From Verrucomicrobiota bacterium (lineage in GTDB: Bacteria; Verrucomicrobiota; Verrucomicrobiia; Opitutales; Intestinicryptomonadaceae): a stretch of 63,156 nt of DNA. Made by a program: the position numbers and the translations under genes. The notes beneath the pieces were generated by a model, which worked only from the letters and a program-made list of their open reading frames with translations, had not been told where the DNA came from and did no database searches. Numbering within the stretch: the stretch's first letter is position 1; each line of letters begins with the position of its first letter. Positions 36,525 to 45,824 of this stretch are shown here, in pieces. The stretch lies in contig QALA01000078.1 of NCBI GenBank assembly GCA_003343565.1, positions 1 through 63,156 on the forward strand. Reading direction: 5' to 3'.

Positions 36525-37379
36525 CTATCTGGGAATCTTCAGCGTCTGGCCGATTCTGAGCGATTCCGGAGTGGCCAACCTGTCCCGATTCGCCGAAAAT
36601 ATGTCGCGCCACCTATTCGCCGTGCCGTAAATTTTTCTGCTGATGGTCGAGAGGGTATCGCCCGCCTGAACTGTGTAGGTCGACGGAACGTCGCGGCGCA
36701 CGACGGGCGACGGCGAAGTCTGCCGCACACCGCCCGTATCCGCGCGCGCCGGCGCGCCCGTTCGCTCGCCCTCCGTCCGGTTCGCGCCCGAATGCCCCGG
36801 CCGCGACTGCGCGCTCTCCGCCGGCCGCGCGCTTTGGACCCTCACCGTCTGCGTGGCCTTGAGCGCGTCTATCGTTTCGGCGGACGCGGCAAGCTTCTTT
36901 TTAAGCTCAAGGTTTTGCCTGCGCAGGTTCTCGACAATCTCTTGAAGCTCCAGATATTTTATGTTGCTGTCGTACGGAGTCTGCGGCAGGGAGGCCGCAA
37001 ACTTTTTCTGCGCCGTCTCTATCATCTGCATCACCATCGGAGACACTTGCGAGTTCGGCTTTAGCTCAAGATATTTGCGGAAATGGTATATCGCCTGAAT
37101 CGGGTCGTTCATATGGTCGAGATACAGCCTGCCCAATTCAAAATGCGACTCCGGAGCGTCTTTGCGCTTGTCTATGACCTTCATGAACGCGCCCATCGCC
37201 TCGGCATTGTTGCCGCGGCGCAATTCGGCGCGGCCGCGCACGAAACTCGGCTCGTTCGTCTCCTTGACGGCTTCGCCGCCGCCGAAGTCGCAACCGCCCG
37301 CCGAGAGGACATAGAACAAAACCGACAGCGCAAACAGCGCGGTCAGCAGTATCCTCGTATCCCTCAGCGAAGCAATCAC
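36525..37379 (-). CDS. TPR/LysM-domain envelope protein
   Basis: A 284-residue protein. N-terminal membrane or signal segment (ILLTALFALSVLFYVLSAGGC), possibly a lipoprotein with the cysteine in AGGC, though the lipobox is not ideal. Residues of about 45-110 form TPR-like helices (RGNNAEAMGAFMKVI, SHFELGRLYLDHMNDPIQAI). A short coiled coil follows (EIVENLRRQNLELKKKL), then a Pro/Arg/Thr-rich linker. The C-terminal 48 residues are a LysM module: YTVQAGDTLSTISRKIYG, IFSANRDRL, LRIGQTLKIP, which binds peptidoglycan. A role in cell wall organisation is likely. It follows purH by 16 bases. Confidence 0.82.
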   Translation of the reverse strand: MIASLRDTRILLTALFALSVLFYVLSAGGCDFGGGEAVKETNEPSFVRGRAELRRGNNAEAMGAFMKVIDKRKDAPESHFELGRLYLDHMNDPIQAIYHFRKYLELKPNSQVSPMVMQMIETAQKKFAASLPQTPYDSNIKYLELQEIVENLRRQNLELKKKLAASAETIDALKATQTVRVQSARPAESAQSRPGHSGANRTEGERTGAPARADTGGVRQTSPSPVVRRDVPSTYTVQAGDTLSTISRKIYGTANRWRDIFSANRDRLATPESLRIGQTLKIPR

Positions 37380-37395
37380 AACACCGTGCGGTTAA

Positions 37396-38922
37396 TCAGT
37401 GCTTGAAGTGGCGGACGGACGTAAAGACCATGGCCATGCCGCGCTCGTTGGCGGCGGCGATAACCTCGGCGTCGCGCACGGAGCCGCCCGGCTGTATGAC
37501 GGCGGTCGCGCCGGCATCGGCGGCGGCAATAAGCCCGTCGGCAAACGGGAAGAACGCGTCGGAGGCCACAACGCTGCCCTTGAGCGAAAGCCCCGCCTGC
37601 CCCGCCTTCCAAACCGCTATCTGCGAACTGTCCACGCGCGACATCTGCCCCGCGCCTATTCCCAGCGAACGCTCGCACCCGGCGTAGACAATCGCATTGC
37701 TCTTGACATGCTTGACAACCTTCCAGCCGAAAAGCATCGCCCGCCACTCCTCCTCGGTGGGCTGGCGCTCGGTGACGACCTTCATGTTCTCCCGAAGCTC
37801 GCCAATATCGTCCTGAGTCTGCACGAGCGCGCCTCCCATGACGCTCCTAACCAAAAGCCCGGAGGGGCGTTTGCAGTTCCAGAGCATGAGGCGCAAGTTC
37901 TTTTTCTTTGAAAATATTTCCAACGCCGCGTCCGAAAAGTTCGGCGCTATTATTACTTCGCAAAATATGCCGGAAATTATTTTTGCCAAATCCTCCTCAA
38001 GGGGACGGTTGAGGACGATTATTCCGCCGAAAGGCGCCTGCGTATCCGTGGCAAAAGCCTGATTCCACGCCTCGACAAGGCTGTCGCACGAGGCGACCCC
38101 GCAGGGATTTGTGTGCTTCAATATCGCAACCGTGGGTTTGTCAAATTCCGACATGAGTTCCGCGGCGGCGTTTATGTCCACAATATTGTTGTACGAAAGC
38201 TCCTTGCCCTGAAGTTGGCGGAAAATCCCGTTGAACGAGCCGTAGAGGGCCGCGCGCTGGTGCGGATTCTCGCCATAACGCATCTTCTGCTCGACGCAAA
38301 GCCCCATATTCAGCGTATCGGGAAGCTCTCCGGGAGCGTATTGGCCGGCCAGATAATTTGCGATTGCAGCGTCGTATGCGGACGTGCGCTGGTAAACTTT
38401 GAGAGCCAAGCGGCGGCGCAGGTTCAGCAACTCGTCCCCTCCCTTGCGGAGAGCCTCCAAAACTGCGGGATAGTCGGAGGCGTCGCAGACAACCGTCACA
38501 TCGGCGTGATTCTTTGCGGCCGAACGCAGCATCGACGGACCGCCTATGTCTATGTTTTCTATGGCGTCGGCAAGGGTGCAGTCCGGCTTTGCAACCGTGG
38601 CTTCAAAAGGATAGAGATTTACCGCGACGAGGTCTATCATGCCTATCGCGTTTTCGGCCGCCTGCCTCATGTGTTCCGGATTGGAACGCACGCACAAAAG
38701 CCCGCCGTGTATCTTCGGGTGGAGCGTCTTTACCCGGCCGTCCATCATTTCCGGAAACCCGGTGTAGCTGCCGACCTCCGTGACGGGGATTCCGTTCGCC
38801 GACAAAAGCTTTGCCGTGCCGCCGGTGGAAAGAATTTCGTAGCCGTGCTTGCGGACCAATTCCCTCGCAAATTCGATTACTCCGGTCTTGTCGCTGACCG
38901 AGATTAATGCGCGCTTTTCCAT
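37396..38922 (-). CDS. purH: Bifunctional AICAR formyltransferase / IMP cyclohydrolase
   Basis: A 508-residue bifunctional enzyme for the last two steps of IMP synthesis. N-terminal cyclohydrolase (MGS-like) domain: ISVSDKTGVIEFA, ILSTGGTAKLL, GRVKTLHPKIHGG. C-terminal formyltransferase: MRYGENPHQRAALY, KHTNPCGVA, and near the end DAFFPFADGL and QPGGSVRDAEVI. Length is close to the usual 520-530. The start at 38922 (MEKRALISVSD) fits the family; an in-frame extension upstream to 39057 is not conserved. Transcribed together with the LysM protein gene. Confidence 0.95.
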   Translation of the reverse strand: MEKRALISVSDKTGVIEFARELVRKHGYEILSTGGTAKLLSANGIPVTEVGSYTGFPEMMDGRVKTLHPKIHGGLLCVRSNPEHMRQAAENAIGMIDLVAVNLYPFEATVAKPDCTLADAIENIDIGGPSMLRSAAKNHADVTVVCDASDYPAVLEALRKGGDELLNLRRRLALKVYQRTSAYDAAIANYLAGQYAPGELPDTLNMGLCVEQKMRYGENPHQRAALYGSFNGIFRQLQGKELSYNNIVDINAAAELMSEFDKPTVAILKHTNPCGVASCDSLVEAWNQAFATDTQAPFGGIIVLNRPLEEDLAKIISGIFCEVIIAPNFSDAALEIFSKKKNLRLMLWNCKRPSGLLVRSVMGGALVQTQDDIGELRENMKVVTERQPTEEEWRAMLFGWKVVKHVKSNAIVYAGCERSLGIGAGQMSRVDSSQIAVWKAGQAGLSLKGSVVASDAFFPFADGLIAAADAGATAVIQPGGSVRDAEVIAAANERGMAMVFTSVRHFKH

Positions 38923-39492
38923 ATTCAAACTTTCAAATCCATTCCCGCCGTTCCCGCAAGAAAAATGAACGCCTTTCGGAAATTTTTTGCGAAGATTTAT
39001 CATAAAAAAAATTCCTCCGCCAAAATGCGCCGCCAAGGAATTGGGGACTATGGACAAAAGGCGCGTTTGAAGGCGGTTTATCCCGCCGAAGGGAAGCTAA
39101 AAACATTCCGAACAATTCGCGCAAATCGCCCAATCCGTTTTCGTCCGGCTACCGCCCGCGGCATTGCAAGCCTTAGCGCAATCGGACACCGCGCGCGCCC
39201 ATACGCCGGAAAGCCGATTTGCTTGAATCTCGCCGCAAAGTAAAGTTCGATGCCGGCAGAACAACGCCTCCTATAAAAGAAGCGGGATCTCCGCGCATAT
39301 TCGCCCAAAAAGCAAATCCCAAACCCGCCAAATTCTGCCGCCTTGCCGCACCCAAAAATTGCGCGGCGCAAATTTCGCAAAACGAAATCCGCACGTCCGG
39401 CAATAAAAATAAATACCCGCCCGAAAAAACGCCGCTTACTGCCGCTTCGCTCCGGCCGGCGGGAGGTTCGGCAAGGCAACCCGATTGCAAAC
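38923..39492. other. Intergenic, nothing recognised
   Basis: About 570 bases between the purH start and the terminator of the sigma/anti-sigma pair. The first 80 bases are A-rich and may hold the purH promoter. No further gene or repeat is recognised. Confidence 0.4.
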
Positions 39493-39520
39493 AAAAAACG
39501 CCGCAACCTTCACGGCGGCG
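39493..39520 (-). terminator. Terminator of sigma/anti-sigma operon
   Basis: Minus strand: CGCCGC (39515-39520) pairs with GCGGCG (39499-39504), followed by six T at 39493-39498. It lies about 27 bases after the stop of the membrane protein gene. Confidence 0.65.
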
Positions 39521-39547
39521 GCGAAATTTCCACGGGCGCGACAAAAT

Positions 39548-40000
39548 CTAAAATGCCGACGTATCGGCGCGCACAACCCCGCTGGAAACGTAGCGAATCG
39601 CTCCGCCGCCGTCCAAATTCATCGGCGCCACAACGGGAGATTCCGGCGAAGAAGAATCCGCCGCAAGGACGTTGTCGGCAAAACTCTGCGTCAAATTCGG
39701 CAGCGGAGTGCACTCCGCAAGTCCCCCCGACGCCGACAAATCCGCGTCAATCGCCCCGAAAAAATCCGAATATGCGCCAGCGAATACCGCCGCGCAAAAC
39801 ACCGCCGCCGCATACGCAAAAGCCGTCCCGCGGCCGAACAGCGAAACGCGCTTGTCGCCATCGCCCCGTTCGCCCACCAAACGGCACAACATTTTGCTCT
39901 TAAGCTCCGCGTCAAACTTCGACCATTCGGCCTCGGTCGGGCGCTCTGCGCGCTTGAGCTTTAACAGCTCCTCAAGCGTCGGTTTTTCCTGTAATCCCAT
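39548..40000 (-). CDS. Small membrane protein, putative anti-sigma factor
   Basis: A 150-residue protein with one membrane segment near residues 60-78 (GTAFAYAAAVFCAAVFAGA). The cytoplasmic N-terminus is charged and helical (EELLKLKRAERPTEAEWSKFDAELKSKM), a pattern I associate with Verrucomicrobia/Opitutae proteins encoded after ECF sigma factors. The C-terminus is Ser/Ala-rich and would lie in the periplasm. The position 34 bases behind the sigma factor gene and the topology are what suggest an anti-sigma role; no zinc-finger motif (HX3CX2C) is present, so this is inference. Start at 40000 is preferred over a Met nine codons upstream. Confidence 0.6.
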   Translation of the reverse strand: MGLQEKPTLEELLKLKRAERPTEAEWSKFDAELKSKMLCRLVGERGDGDKRVSLFGRGTAFAYAAAVFCAAVFAGAYSDFFGAIDADLSASGGLAECTPLPNLTQSFADNVLAADSSSPESPVVAPMNLDGGGAIRYVSSGVVRADTSAF

Positions 40001-40034
40001 AGGTTTCGTCAAAAATAATCCCGCCACGCCGGAG

Positions 40035-40670
40035 TCAACCCTTCAAGTAATCTCCCAACATGGACTGCAACTGCCGCTTTGCATAATGAAGTCTGGTGCG
40101 AACCGTCGCCGGCGTCGTGCCCGTAATGCCGGCTATTTCCTCATGGCTCAACCCTTCTATCTCATGCAAAACGACAACCGTCCTATGTTTTATAGACAAA
40201 GTTTGCAAAGATTCGTTCAATTTTTCCCGGAGCTCCTTTAGAACCATGCCCTTTGACGCCCCAAACTCGACGGTCAATTTCTCCAATACTTCGTCGGGAG
40301 CCAGCTCTTCGTCGGCATTCTCAAAACTGAAAAAACGGCGCAGACGCGCTTTTTTTAGAAACGTTATCGCCTTGTTTATGGCAATTCTATACAGCCACGT
40401 GTAAAACGCGCTGCCCCCGCGAAACGAAGCTATGCTGGTAAAGGCTTTTATGAAGGCGTCCTGAACTATGTCCATGGCGTCCTCCCGATTTGCAACCATA
40501 TTGTAAACCGCCGAAAACAAACGCTCGCGATATTTGCGGGTCAAGGTGTCAAACGCCGCCATATCGCCCCGCTTCACCCGTTCGACTAAGGCGATGTCGA
40601 CGTCGCGCGCCGAAGCGTCGGCCGCCTGCGTCTTTATCGCAGCGCTTGTACCTGTATTGGCAACTTCCAT
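40035..40670 (-). CDS. ECF-type RNA polymerase sigma factor
   Basis: A 211-residue sigma-70 family factor of the extracytoplasmic function group. Region 2 is at about residues 35-100 (FDTLTRKYRERLFSAVYNMV, DIVQDAFIKAF, FYTWLYRIAINKA) and region 4 at about 150-205 (LSIKHRTVVVLHEIEGLSHEEIAGITG, then TPATVRTRLHYAKRQL). The first 25 residues are an Ala/Thr-rich lead. It forms a two-gene operon with the small membrane protein behind it, so it is probably released by an envelope signal. Target promoters are unknown. Confidence 0.9.
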   Translation of the reverse strand: MEVANTGTSAAIKTQAADASARDVDIALVERVKRGDMAAFDTLTRKYRERLFSAVYNMVANREDAMDIVQDAFIKAFTSIASFRGGSAFYTWLYRIAINKAITFLKKARLRRFFSFENADEELAPDEVLEKLTVEFGASKGMVLKELREKLNESLQTLSIKHRTVVVLHEIEGLSHEEIAGITGTTPATVRTRLHYAKRQLQSMLGDYLKG

Positions 40671-40922
40671 TTGTATGCGTATATTTTCTTCCTTCCGACA
40701 GCCCTTTCAAGCAAATTTATTCCGCCCTCTCGAATCGGAAAATTCCCCGCCGGCAAAAGGCGCGCGGCAAAACTCTTTTTTCACTCTCCGTGCGGACAAA
40801 AATATTTCCGATTGTATCCATTCTTTCGTTTCTTCCGATTCTCGCCTCCAGACTCCAATACCCTTTCTACAAATTTCACACACGCGAGAGGCGAACGCAA
40901 AATTTGGCAATCGTTTTTCATG

Positions 40923-41053
40923 GCGTTTAGAAATGGACAAATTCTCAATGAAAATTTGGAAAGCTGCCGTCATTTCACCGGACAACGCGTCAAATGTGGC
41001 GCGATATTTTCAATGCGAACGCCGCACTGTATGCGTCTCCATTTCTAAATCGC
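40923..41053. repeat. MITE-like element, copy 1
   Basis: A 131-base segment bounded by inverted repeats: GCGTTTAGAAATGGA at 40923-40937 and TCCATTTCTAAATCGC at 41038-41053 (one base of length difference). The interior, including CACCGGACAACGCGTCAAAT and TTTTCAATGCGAACGCCGCAC, recurs in copy 2. It has no transposase frame. It could be a miniature inverted-repeat element or a dispersed structured repeat. Confidence 0.6.
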
Positions 41054-41189
41054 AATTTCACGCGAAAAAATAAGACCCAAAGTTTCGCGCGCCGCAGTTT
41101 GAAAAAAATCGAATCTTTCGCCAGACGCCGTTATTAATTTTTTCTCGGACGTTTTTGGAGGCCGCGCAAATTTTTCCATTTTTAACTGC

Positions 41190-41306
41190 ACTATATCCCA
41201 ATAAAAATTTGGCAAGCTGGCCGCATCTCACCGGACAACGCGTCAAATATGGCGCGGCGTTTTCAATGCGAACGCCGCACCGTATGTGCCACTATTTCTA
41301 AATCGC
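41190..41306. repeat. MITE-like element, copy 2 (diverged)
   Basis: Positions 41205-41306 match the interior and right end of copy 1 (roughly 85 per cent identity), in the same orientation about 254 bases away. The right end CTATTTCTAAATCGC is kept; the left end is eroded to a sequence resembling TATATCCCAAT, so the terminal pair is imperfect. Confidence 0.55.
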
Positions 41307-41982
41307 AATCTCGCGGATAAAATAAAAATTGCCGTGCCGTAGCGCAAATTCAAGGAAGAAAAATCGGGTGAAATCAGGCATTTTGAGAGAAAAACCGCAT
41401 TGACTGCTTTCGACACTCTTTATTCCGAAAAAATTCTTAGCAACTATCCAATGGCATTTTTTAAGATGATTTAAGATGAAACTGGAAGCCTAATATCGCG
41501 CGAAATAATTGGCAAATTTTTCGACATTAAAAAGATTGCGGCGAAATACTAAGTTCAAATCTAAATTTGGAAATATTTTTATACATATCACAAACGCAAT
41601 CGCCCGCGCTATAAATTCTAAATAAGGCAAAATGTGAAACGGATTTTCAAGAGCAAAAAACTTCCATGGCCCGACCGTGCGACATAAACAAAGTACAGAA
41701 AATTTTTTTCGCGCAGATACAAAAGAAGGGGCCCGAATCCTCAACCTAATCGCGTCTAAAATCCTGTGGCGGCGGTTGCCATTGGGAGAAAAAGCGGCGA
41801 CTTTTGCGCAAGAAAAGATGGCGGATATGTCCCAATTAGGTTGGGGCAACGCAATCGCAAAGCGAATTTTTCGCAACGTGCCAATACGAAAACCGGCAAA
41901 AAAGTGGGGCGTTTCACAAATCACGCTTTCTTCTTATAAAATCAAGCTTCCCATAAAACTAATCTCTCACTTGGACTGCCGC
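41307..41982. other. AT-rich intergenic, no gene assigned
   Basis: About 680 bases with lower GC than the rest of the window. A 109-codon plus-strand frame (41677-42006) and a 144-codon minus-strand frame (41490-41924) overlap each other here. Neither looks like a known family, and the plus frame runs into the terminator of the secretin operon. I do not call either. Confidence 0.4.
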
Positions 41983-42014
41983 AAAAAAAAAGGCGAGAAC
42001 TTTTAGTTCTCGCC
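41983..42014 (-). terminator. Strong terminator of the pilus-derived operon
   Basis: Minus strand: GGCGAGAAC, loop TAAAA, GTTCTCGCC (nine perfect pairs, 41992-42014), followed by nine T (41983-41991). It begins 21 bases after the secretin stop. Confidence 0.9.
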
Positions 42015-42035
42015 GCAATTTTCAAATACTAACAA

Positions 42036-44864
42036 CTATTTCTTAACGTCGACAGGTTCGTCTTCCGAGATTCTCTGAACCGCGCCTCCGGGAGAAATAA
42101 CCTCCGCATTTTGATAGACGCTTCCCGGACGCATTTCCTTGAACTGTTCGCGTCCAACGCTGCCTCCAGGAGAGATAGTATTAGCCGTGACAAATATCAG
42201 CAAGTTGCGCTTCTGGCGGGACTCGCCCTTCGACTGGAACAGCCTTCCGAGCAAAGGTATGTCGCCCAAAACCGGAACTTTGTCGTCCACAGTTATGACT
42301 TCCTCTCTCGTCAAACCTCCCATTACGACCGTCGCGCCGTCAAAGACTGTCACCGTAGTGATGACTTCGCGTATGGAGAATACAGGCTGCAAGAAGCCCG
42401 CCGGAACCGTCACCGTCGTACCCGCCGATATAGCTACCGCAACGCCGCCGTATTCCATGAATCCCTCAAATTCCATTACCTTAATGGACTCAAACTGGAT
42501 TTGTATCGCGCCGTCCTCCTGAACTGTCGGAGTCAGTTTCATGGAGACGCCGACATCGACTTTTTCAAATTCCTGAGGAGTACCGGGCGTGATGGTGACA
42601 CCAGCGCTGCCGCCGGCCGTTCCAGTGCCGCTGGAAGTACCGACGTTGGACTGGACTTCACCCCAAACCGTCGGATAGCGCATTTCCTGCGCAACCCTGA
42701 TGTCGGCGCTCAAACCGGACATAACCGTCACCTTCGGAGCCGAAAGCATGTCGGTTCCGCTCTGCTGCTCCAGAGCCGAGACAACCATGTTTACGCTGTA
42801 TCCACTTATTACGCCCAGAACCGTATTGACGGTGGGAACTGCGGAGGAAGCCGTATTAATCGTGGAAGGCAGATCCGGTATGTTTCTGTCAACCGGCTGA
42901 TTTATACCCGTCGTCGAATCGAAGATGGTAATGGGCTGCACGCCGCCGGAAGAAGTCTGAATGGCGTTGTTTATCGTCCTATTGTTAAAGTAGGTCGTTG
43001 ACATATCCGCGCCGGGAGTGTATGTCGAGAACAGGGTGTTCGTTCCGTTGGATATGTTCCAGTTGAACCCAATCTGCTTAAGGGCTCCCTGATTGACCTC
43101 CATAAACTTCGACTCAATTTCGACCTGTTTCACATCGGAGTAGCGCAGAAGAATATTGCGCACCTTGTCGAGATTGCGGCGGGAGTTCGTCACCCACAGT
43201 TTGGTTTGGTCGTAAGCCAAGCCGGATCCCGGCTCAAATGTGACGCCCGTCTTGATGAGGAAGTTCTTGATGCCTTCCTCCGTCGAACCGGCAGCTCCGG
43301 CGCCTGCGCCGCCGCCACCGCCGCCAAACGGATTGTCGCTGTCGCCGCCGCCCACGGCCTTGAGGCCAAGCATGCTCTTGACGGCAGATTCGGAGATCGG
43401 GAAGTCCTGAGTTTCCATTGCGGTCGCAGCCATGTCGTTTGCCTTGCGGACGACAACCGTTTCCTTTTCAATGTCGTAGCGATAGCCGGCCTGCTGCGTC
43501 ACCCAGTCGAGAACCTGGCCGAGAGACAAATCGCGGAGCGTGAGCACGACATTTTTGCCTTCCGCGCCTTCCGCGCCGCCAAAGAGAACTATGTTTACGC
43601 CCTTCTTGCCTTCCACTGCCTTGTCGTAGTCGACCGAGAGCATGGACAGCGTGTTTATGGCAGCCGACAGCGGAACGCCCGGAGCGGGGAAGCTGACCTG
43701 CGGAATAATGATGTCGCGCAATTTGGCCTCCGCGACGGAATCGACTTTCTGCGGACCGCTCATCGCGCTCTGTCCGGAATAGACTTGCGGACGCTGCCAA
43801 GCCCTTGTCACTTCGTCAAGCATGCCCGCGCGAGTGGCCTGATAAGTAAGCGCGCCGACCTCCTTGAGCTTCTTTGAAATCAAATTCTGATAGGCCTTCG
43901 CCTGAATGTTGTTGGCGTCGAAAGTCTCCACTTGGCGGAATGTCGCGTTCGCGCCTGCATAGTCGCCGTAGAGGTACTGCTTGCGACCCTTGGACAAAAG
44001 CACTTCCACCTTCTTGAGCCTGTTGGCGTAGTCGGGGCTTACGTCCTCTATCCTGTTGTTGTAGGGATTGTCGGCGAACTCCTCAACGTATGCGACAAAC
44101 GCCTCTCCCTTTTTGGGATCGTCGGCATTGGCGGCAAATTCGGACGCAAAAGTCCTCGCCTCGGCGAGATTTTTTTCCGCCATGGCGATTGTCGCGCGGT
44201 CGTGAGCCATCGCGGCGCGCGCGCGGCGGAGCTCGACGCGAACTTCGTCGCTCATCGGCGAGTATTCCTTTGCCGGAATTTTCTTGGAGGCAAGCTGCAA
44301 CTTTTCCGAAGCGGCGTCCCACTTGCCCTCGTCCATATCGTCGTAGGCCTTGTCTATCAAATCGTATGCGGCTATAATCGAAAGCTGCTGCTTGCGCACA
44401 GCCTCGGCAATTGCGCCGTCGGCCTTTTCGCCGTCAGCCGTGACCGGTTCTGCCTCCTTCGACTTGGCTTCCTCTTCCGATTTGGCAACGGCTTCTTCCT
44501 TGGCTTTGGCCGCTTCCTCCTCTTTCGCTTTGGCTTCCGCGCGGGCCGTCTCTATTTTCTTAAGACCCTCCTCGCCCACAAGCACGGGAGTCTCCCCCTT
44601 GTTCTTGCGTTCAATATCCTTATTGACGTCGGCCAGCAAACGTTGAACGCCTTCATCGCCGGGGCTTATTTTCAAAAGATCTTCGAGAGCTTCCTTTGAC
44701 GCGTTGAGGTCGCCGCTATCGCGCGCTTGTACCGCCGTCATCATAAGGCGGATCTTTTCCTGCGTTTTGCTGTCCTGCTGTTGCGCGTAACCTATCCACG
44801 CAAATGAGACGCAAAACAAGGCCGCCGCCGCGATTGTGGCATATTTTGGGAGTCTTTTTTTCAT
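42036..44864 (-). CDS. Secretin (PilQ/GspD family), Amuc_1098-like
   Basis: A 942-residue outer-membrane pore protein. Signal peptide (ATIAAAALFCVSFAWIGYAQ); helical repeats of TPR type at about 28-75 (SKEALEDLLKISPGDEGVQRLL); a highly charged Lys/Glu/Ala coiled coil around 100-160; further helical repeats; an STN/N0-like domain near 380-470 (VLTLRDLSLGQVLDWVTQQ); a Gly-rich linker (about 500-525); N-domain; and the secretin barrel, with the signature VPVLGDIPLLGRLFQ near residue 865 and NLLIFVTANTI. Secretins are outer-membrane gates of type II secretion and type IV pilus systems. The N-terminal TPR and coiled-coil addition is unlike ordinary PilQ and matches the Akkermansia-type protein. 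It is last of the five-gene operon; 63 bases precede its start. Confidence 0.9.
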   Translation of the reverse strand: MKKRLPKYATIAAAALFCVSFAWIGYAQQQDSKTQEKIRLMMTAVQARDSGDLNASKEALEDLLKISPGDEGVQRLLADVNKDIERKNKGETPVLVGEEGLKKIETARAEAKAKEEEAAKAKEEAVAKSEEEAKSKEAEPVTADGEKADGAIAEAVRKQQLSIIAAYDLIDKAYDDMDEGKWDAASEKLQLASKKIPAKEYSPMSDEVRVELRRARAAMAHDRATIAMAEKNLAEARTFASEFAANADDPKKGEAFVAYVEEFADNPYNNRIEDVSPDYANRLKKVEVLLSKGRKQYLYGDYAGANATFRQVETFDANNIQAKAYQNLISKKLKEVGALTYQATRAGMLDEVTRAWQRPQVYSGQSAMSGPQKVDSVAEAKLRDIIIPQVSFPAPGVPLSAAINTLSMLSVDYDKAVEGKKGVNIVLFGGAEGAEGKNVVLTLRDLSLGQVLDWVTQQAGYRYDIEKETVVVRKANDMAATAMETQDFPISESAVKSMLGLKAVGGGDSDNPFGGGGGGAGAGAAGSTEEGIKNFLIKTGVTFEPGSGLAYDQTKLWVTNSRRNLDKVRNILLRYSDVKQVEIESKFMEVNQGALKQIGFNWNISNGTNTLFSTYTPGADMSTTYFNNRTINNAIQTSSGGVQPITIFDSTTGINQPVDRNIPDLPSTINTASSAVPTVNTVLGVISGYSVNMVVSALEQQSGTDMLSAPKVTVMSGLSADIRVAQEMRYPTVWGEVQSNVGTSSGTGTAGGSAGVTITPGTPQEFEKVDVGVSMKLTPTVQEDGAIQIQFESIKVMEFEGFMEYGGVAVAISAGTTVTVPAGFLQPVFSIREVITTVTVFDGATVVMGGLTREEVITVDDKVPVLGDIPLLGRLFQSKGESRQKRNLLIFVTANTISPGGSVGREQFKEMRPGSVYQNAEVISPGGAVQRISEDEPVDVKK

Positions 44865-44927
44865 AATTCTATGTTTAGGTATATATGTTGAATTTTTAAA
44901 TAGAGTGTTTTTATTGAAAATAAAAGA

Positions 44928-45812
44928 TTATTTTTTACTTTTTTTGGTATCCACCGGAATTATTCCGTCTTTTGAGACATTCATTGTCTGGACCTCAAGC
45001 TTCTTGTCCTCCGGAATCAGGGATATAACCGCGCTCTCGTTGGCAAAATCCACGCTCTTGACTATGTATTTTCCCTTCTCCGCATTTGCCTCCTCGCCGG
45101 CTTCCTTCACATGCCATTCGGTGCCGTCGGGCAGAATGAACGTCATGCGGCGCTGGTCCTCCAATATCGTGGGCTTATACGAGTATATGGTTATATCGCG
45201 CCCCAGCTTTTTGTCGAACAGCACTATTGTGACGTTCATGCTGGATATGGTCGCCTTCTTGCTGTCGATGCGGTCGGTCTTTATGGACTTTATGGTCAAG
45301 CCAAGATTCATCTTCTTGCCGGTCGACGGCTGAAGCGTCACTATCTCCTGATTGAGCTTGCCGTTGAAGTACATCTTCGTCTTCTCGTTATACAGGCTTA
45401 TCGTGGGATTGTTGACGTCTCCCAGGCGGCCTATGTAGCGAATCGGATAAGGCTCGTTGGACACCCCCTTGAACTTCAGCGCAAACGACTGCCGCGCGGC
45501 CTCCTTTATGAACGGAGATTCCGTTATGAACTGGCCGTCCTTATCCACCCATATCTGCGGCGGAGTGAACACTTGAAAAAACCACTTGCCGTCTTCGTCC
45601 TGCGCCACAATTTCCGGCCACTCAATCGTGCTGAAGTTGGGCTTGGGCATTTTTACCTCCTCCCAAACGACGCCCTTGGGCTTGCGCGCAAGCATTTCCT
45701 TAACGGCCTTCTCTATGCGCTCCTTGCCGGGCTTGCCGTAAAAATATATCCCAACCCCGGCGGCAAGCGCCAGCAGCGCAACAAGAAAAAATACTTTGTC
45801 GTAATGTTTCAT
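44928..45812 (-). CDS. Amuc_1099-like bitopic membrane protein
   Basis: A 294-residue protein with one N-terminal membrane segment (VFFLVALLALAAGVGIYFYG, residues about 8-27) and a long periplasmic part containing beta-rich stretches (WFFQVFTPPQIWVDKDGQFIT, EPYPIRYIGRLGD). A PilP-like role, linking inner-membrane parts to the secretin, would fit its place between the Amuc_1100-like and secretin genes, but direct similarity to PilP is not visible by eye. The assignment to Amuc_1099 rests on gene order, size and topology. It starts 12 bases after the upstream gene. Confidence 0.65.
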   Translation of the reverse strand: MKHYDKVFFLVALLALAAGVGIYFYGKPGKERIEKAVKEMLARKPKGVVWEEVKMPKPNFSTIEWPEIVAQDEDGKWFFQVFTPPQIWVDKDGQFITESPFIKEAARQSFALKFKGVSNEPYPIRYIGRLGDVNNPTISLYNEKTKMYFNGKLNQEIVTLQPSTGKKMNLGLTIKSIKTDRIDSKKATISSMNVTIVLFDKKLGRDITIYSYKPTILEDQRRMTFILPDGTEWHVKEAGEEANAEKGKYIVKSVDFANESAVISLIPEDKKLEVQTMNVSKDGIIPVDTKKSKK

Positions 45813-45824
45813 ATCAGGTACCCG

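Noticed and set aside
41677..42006. 109-codon plus-strand frame as a degraded transposase or new gene
   Set aside because: It reads into the terminator hairpin of the opposite operon and has no recognisable motif.
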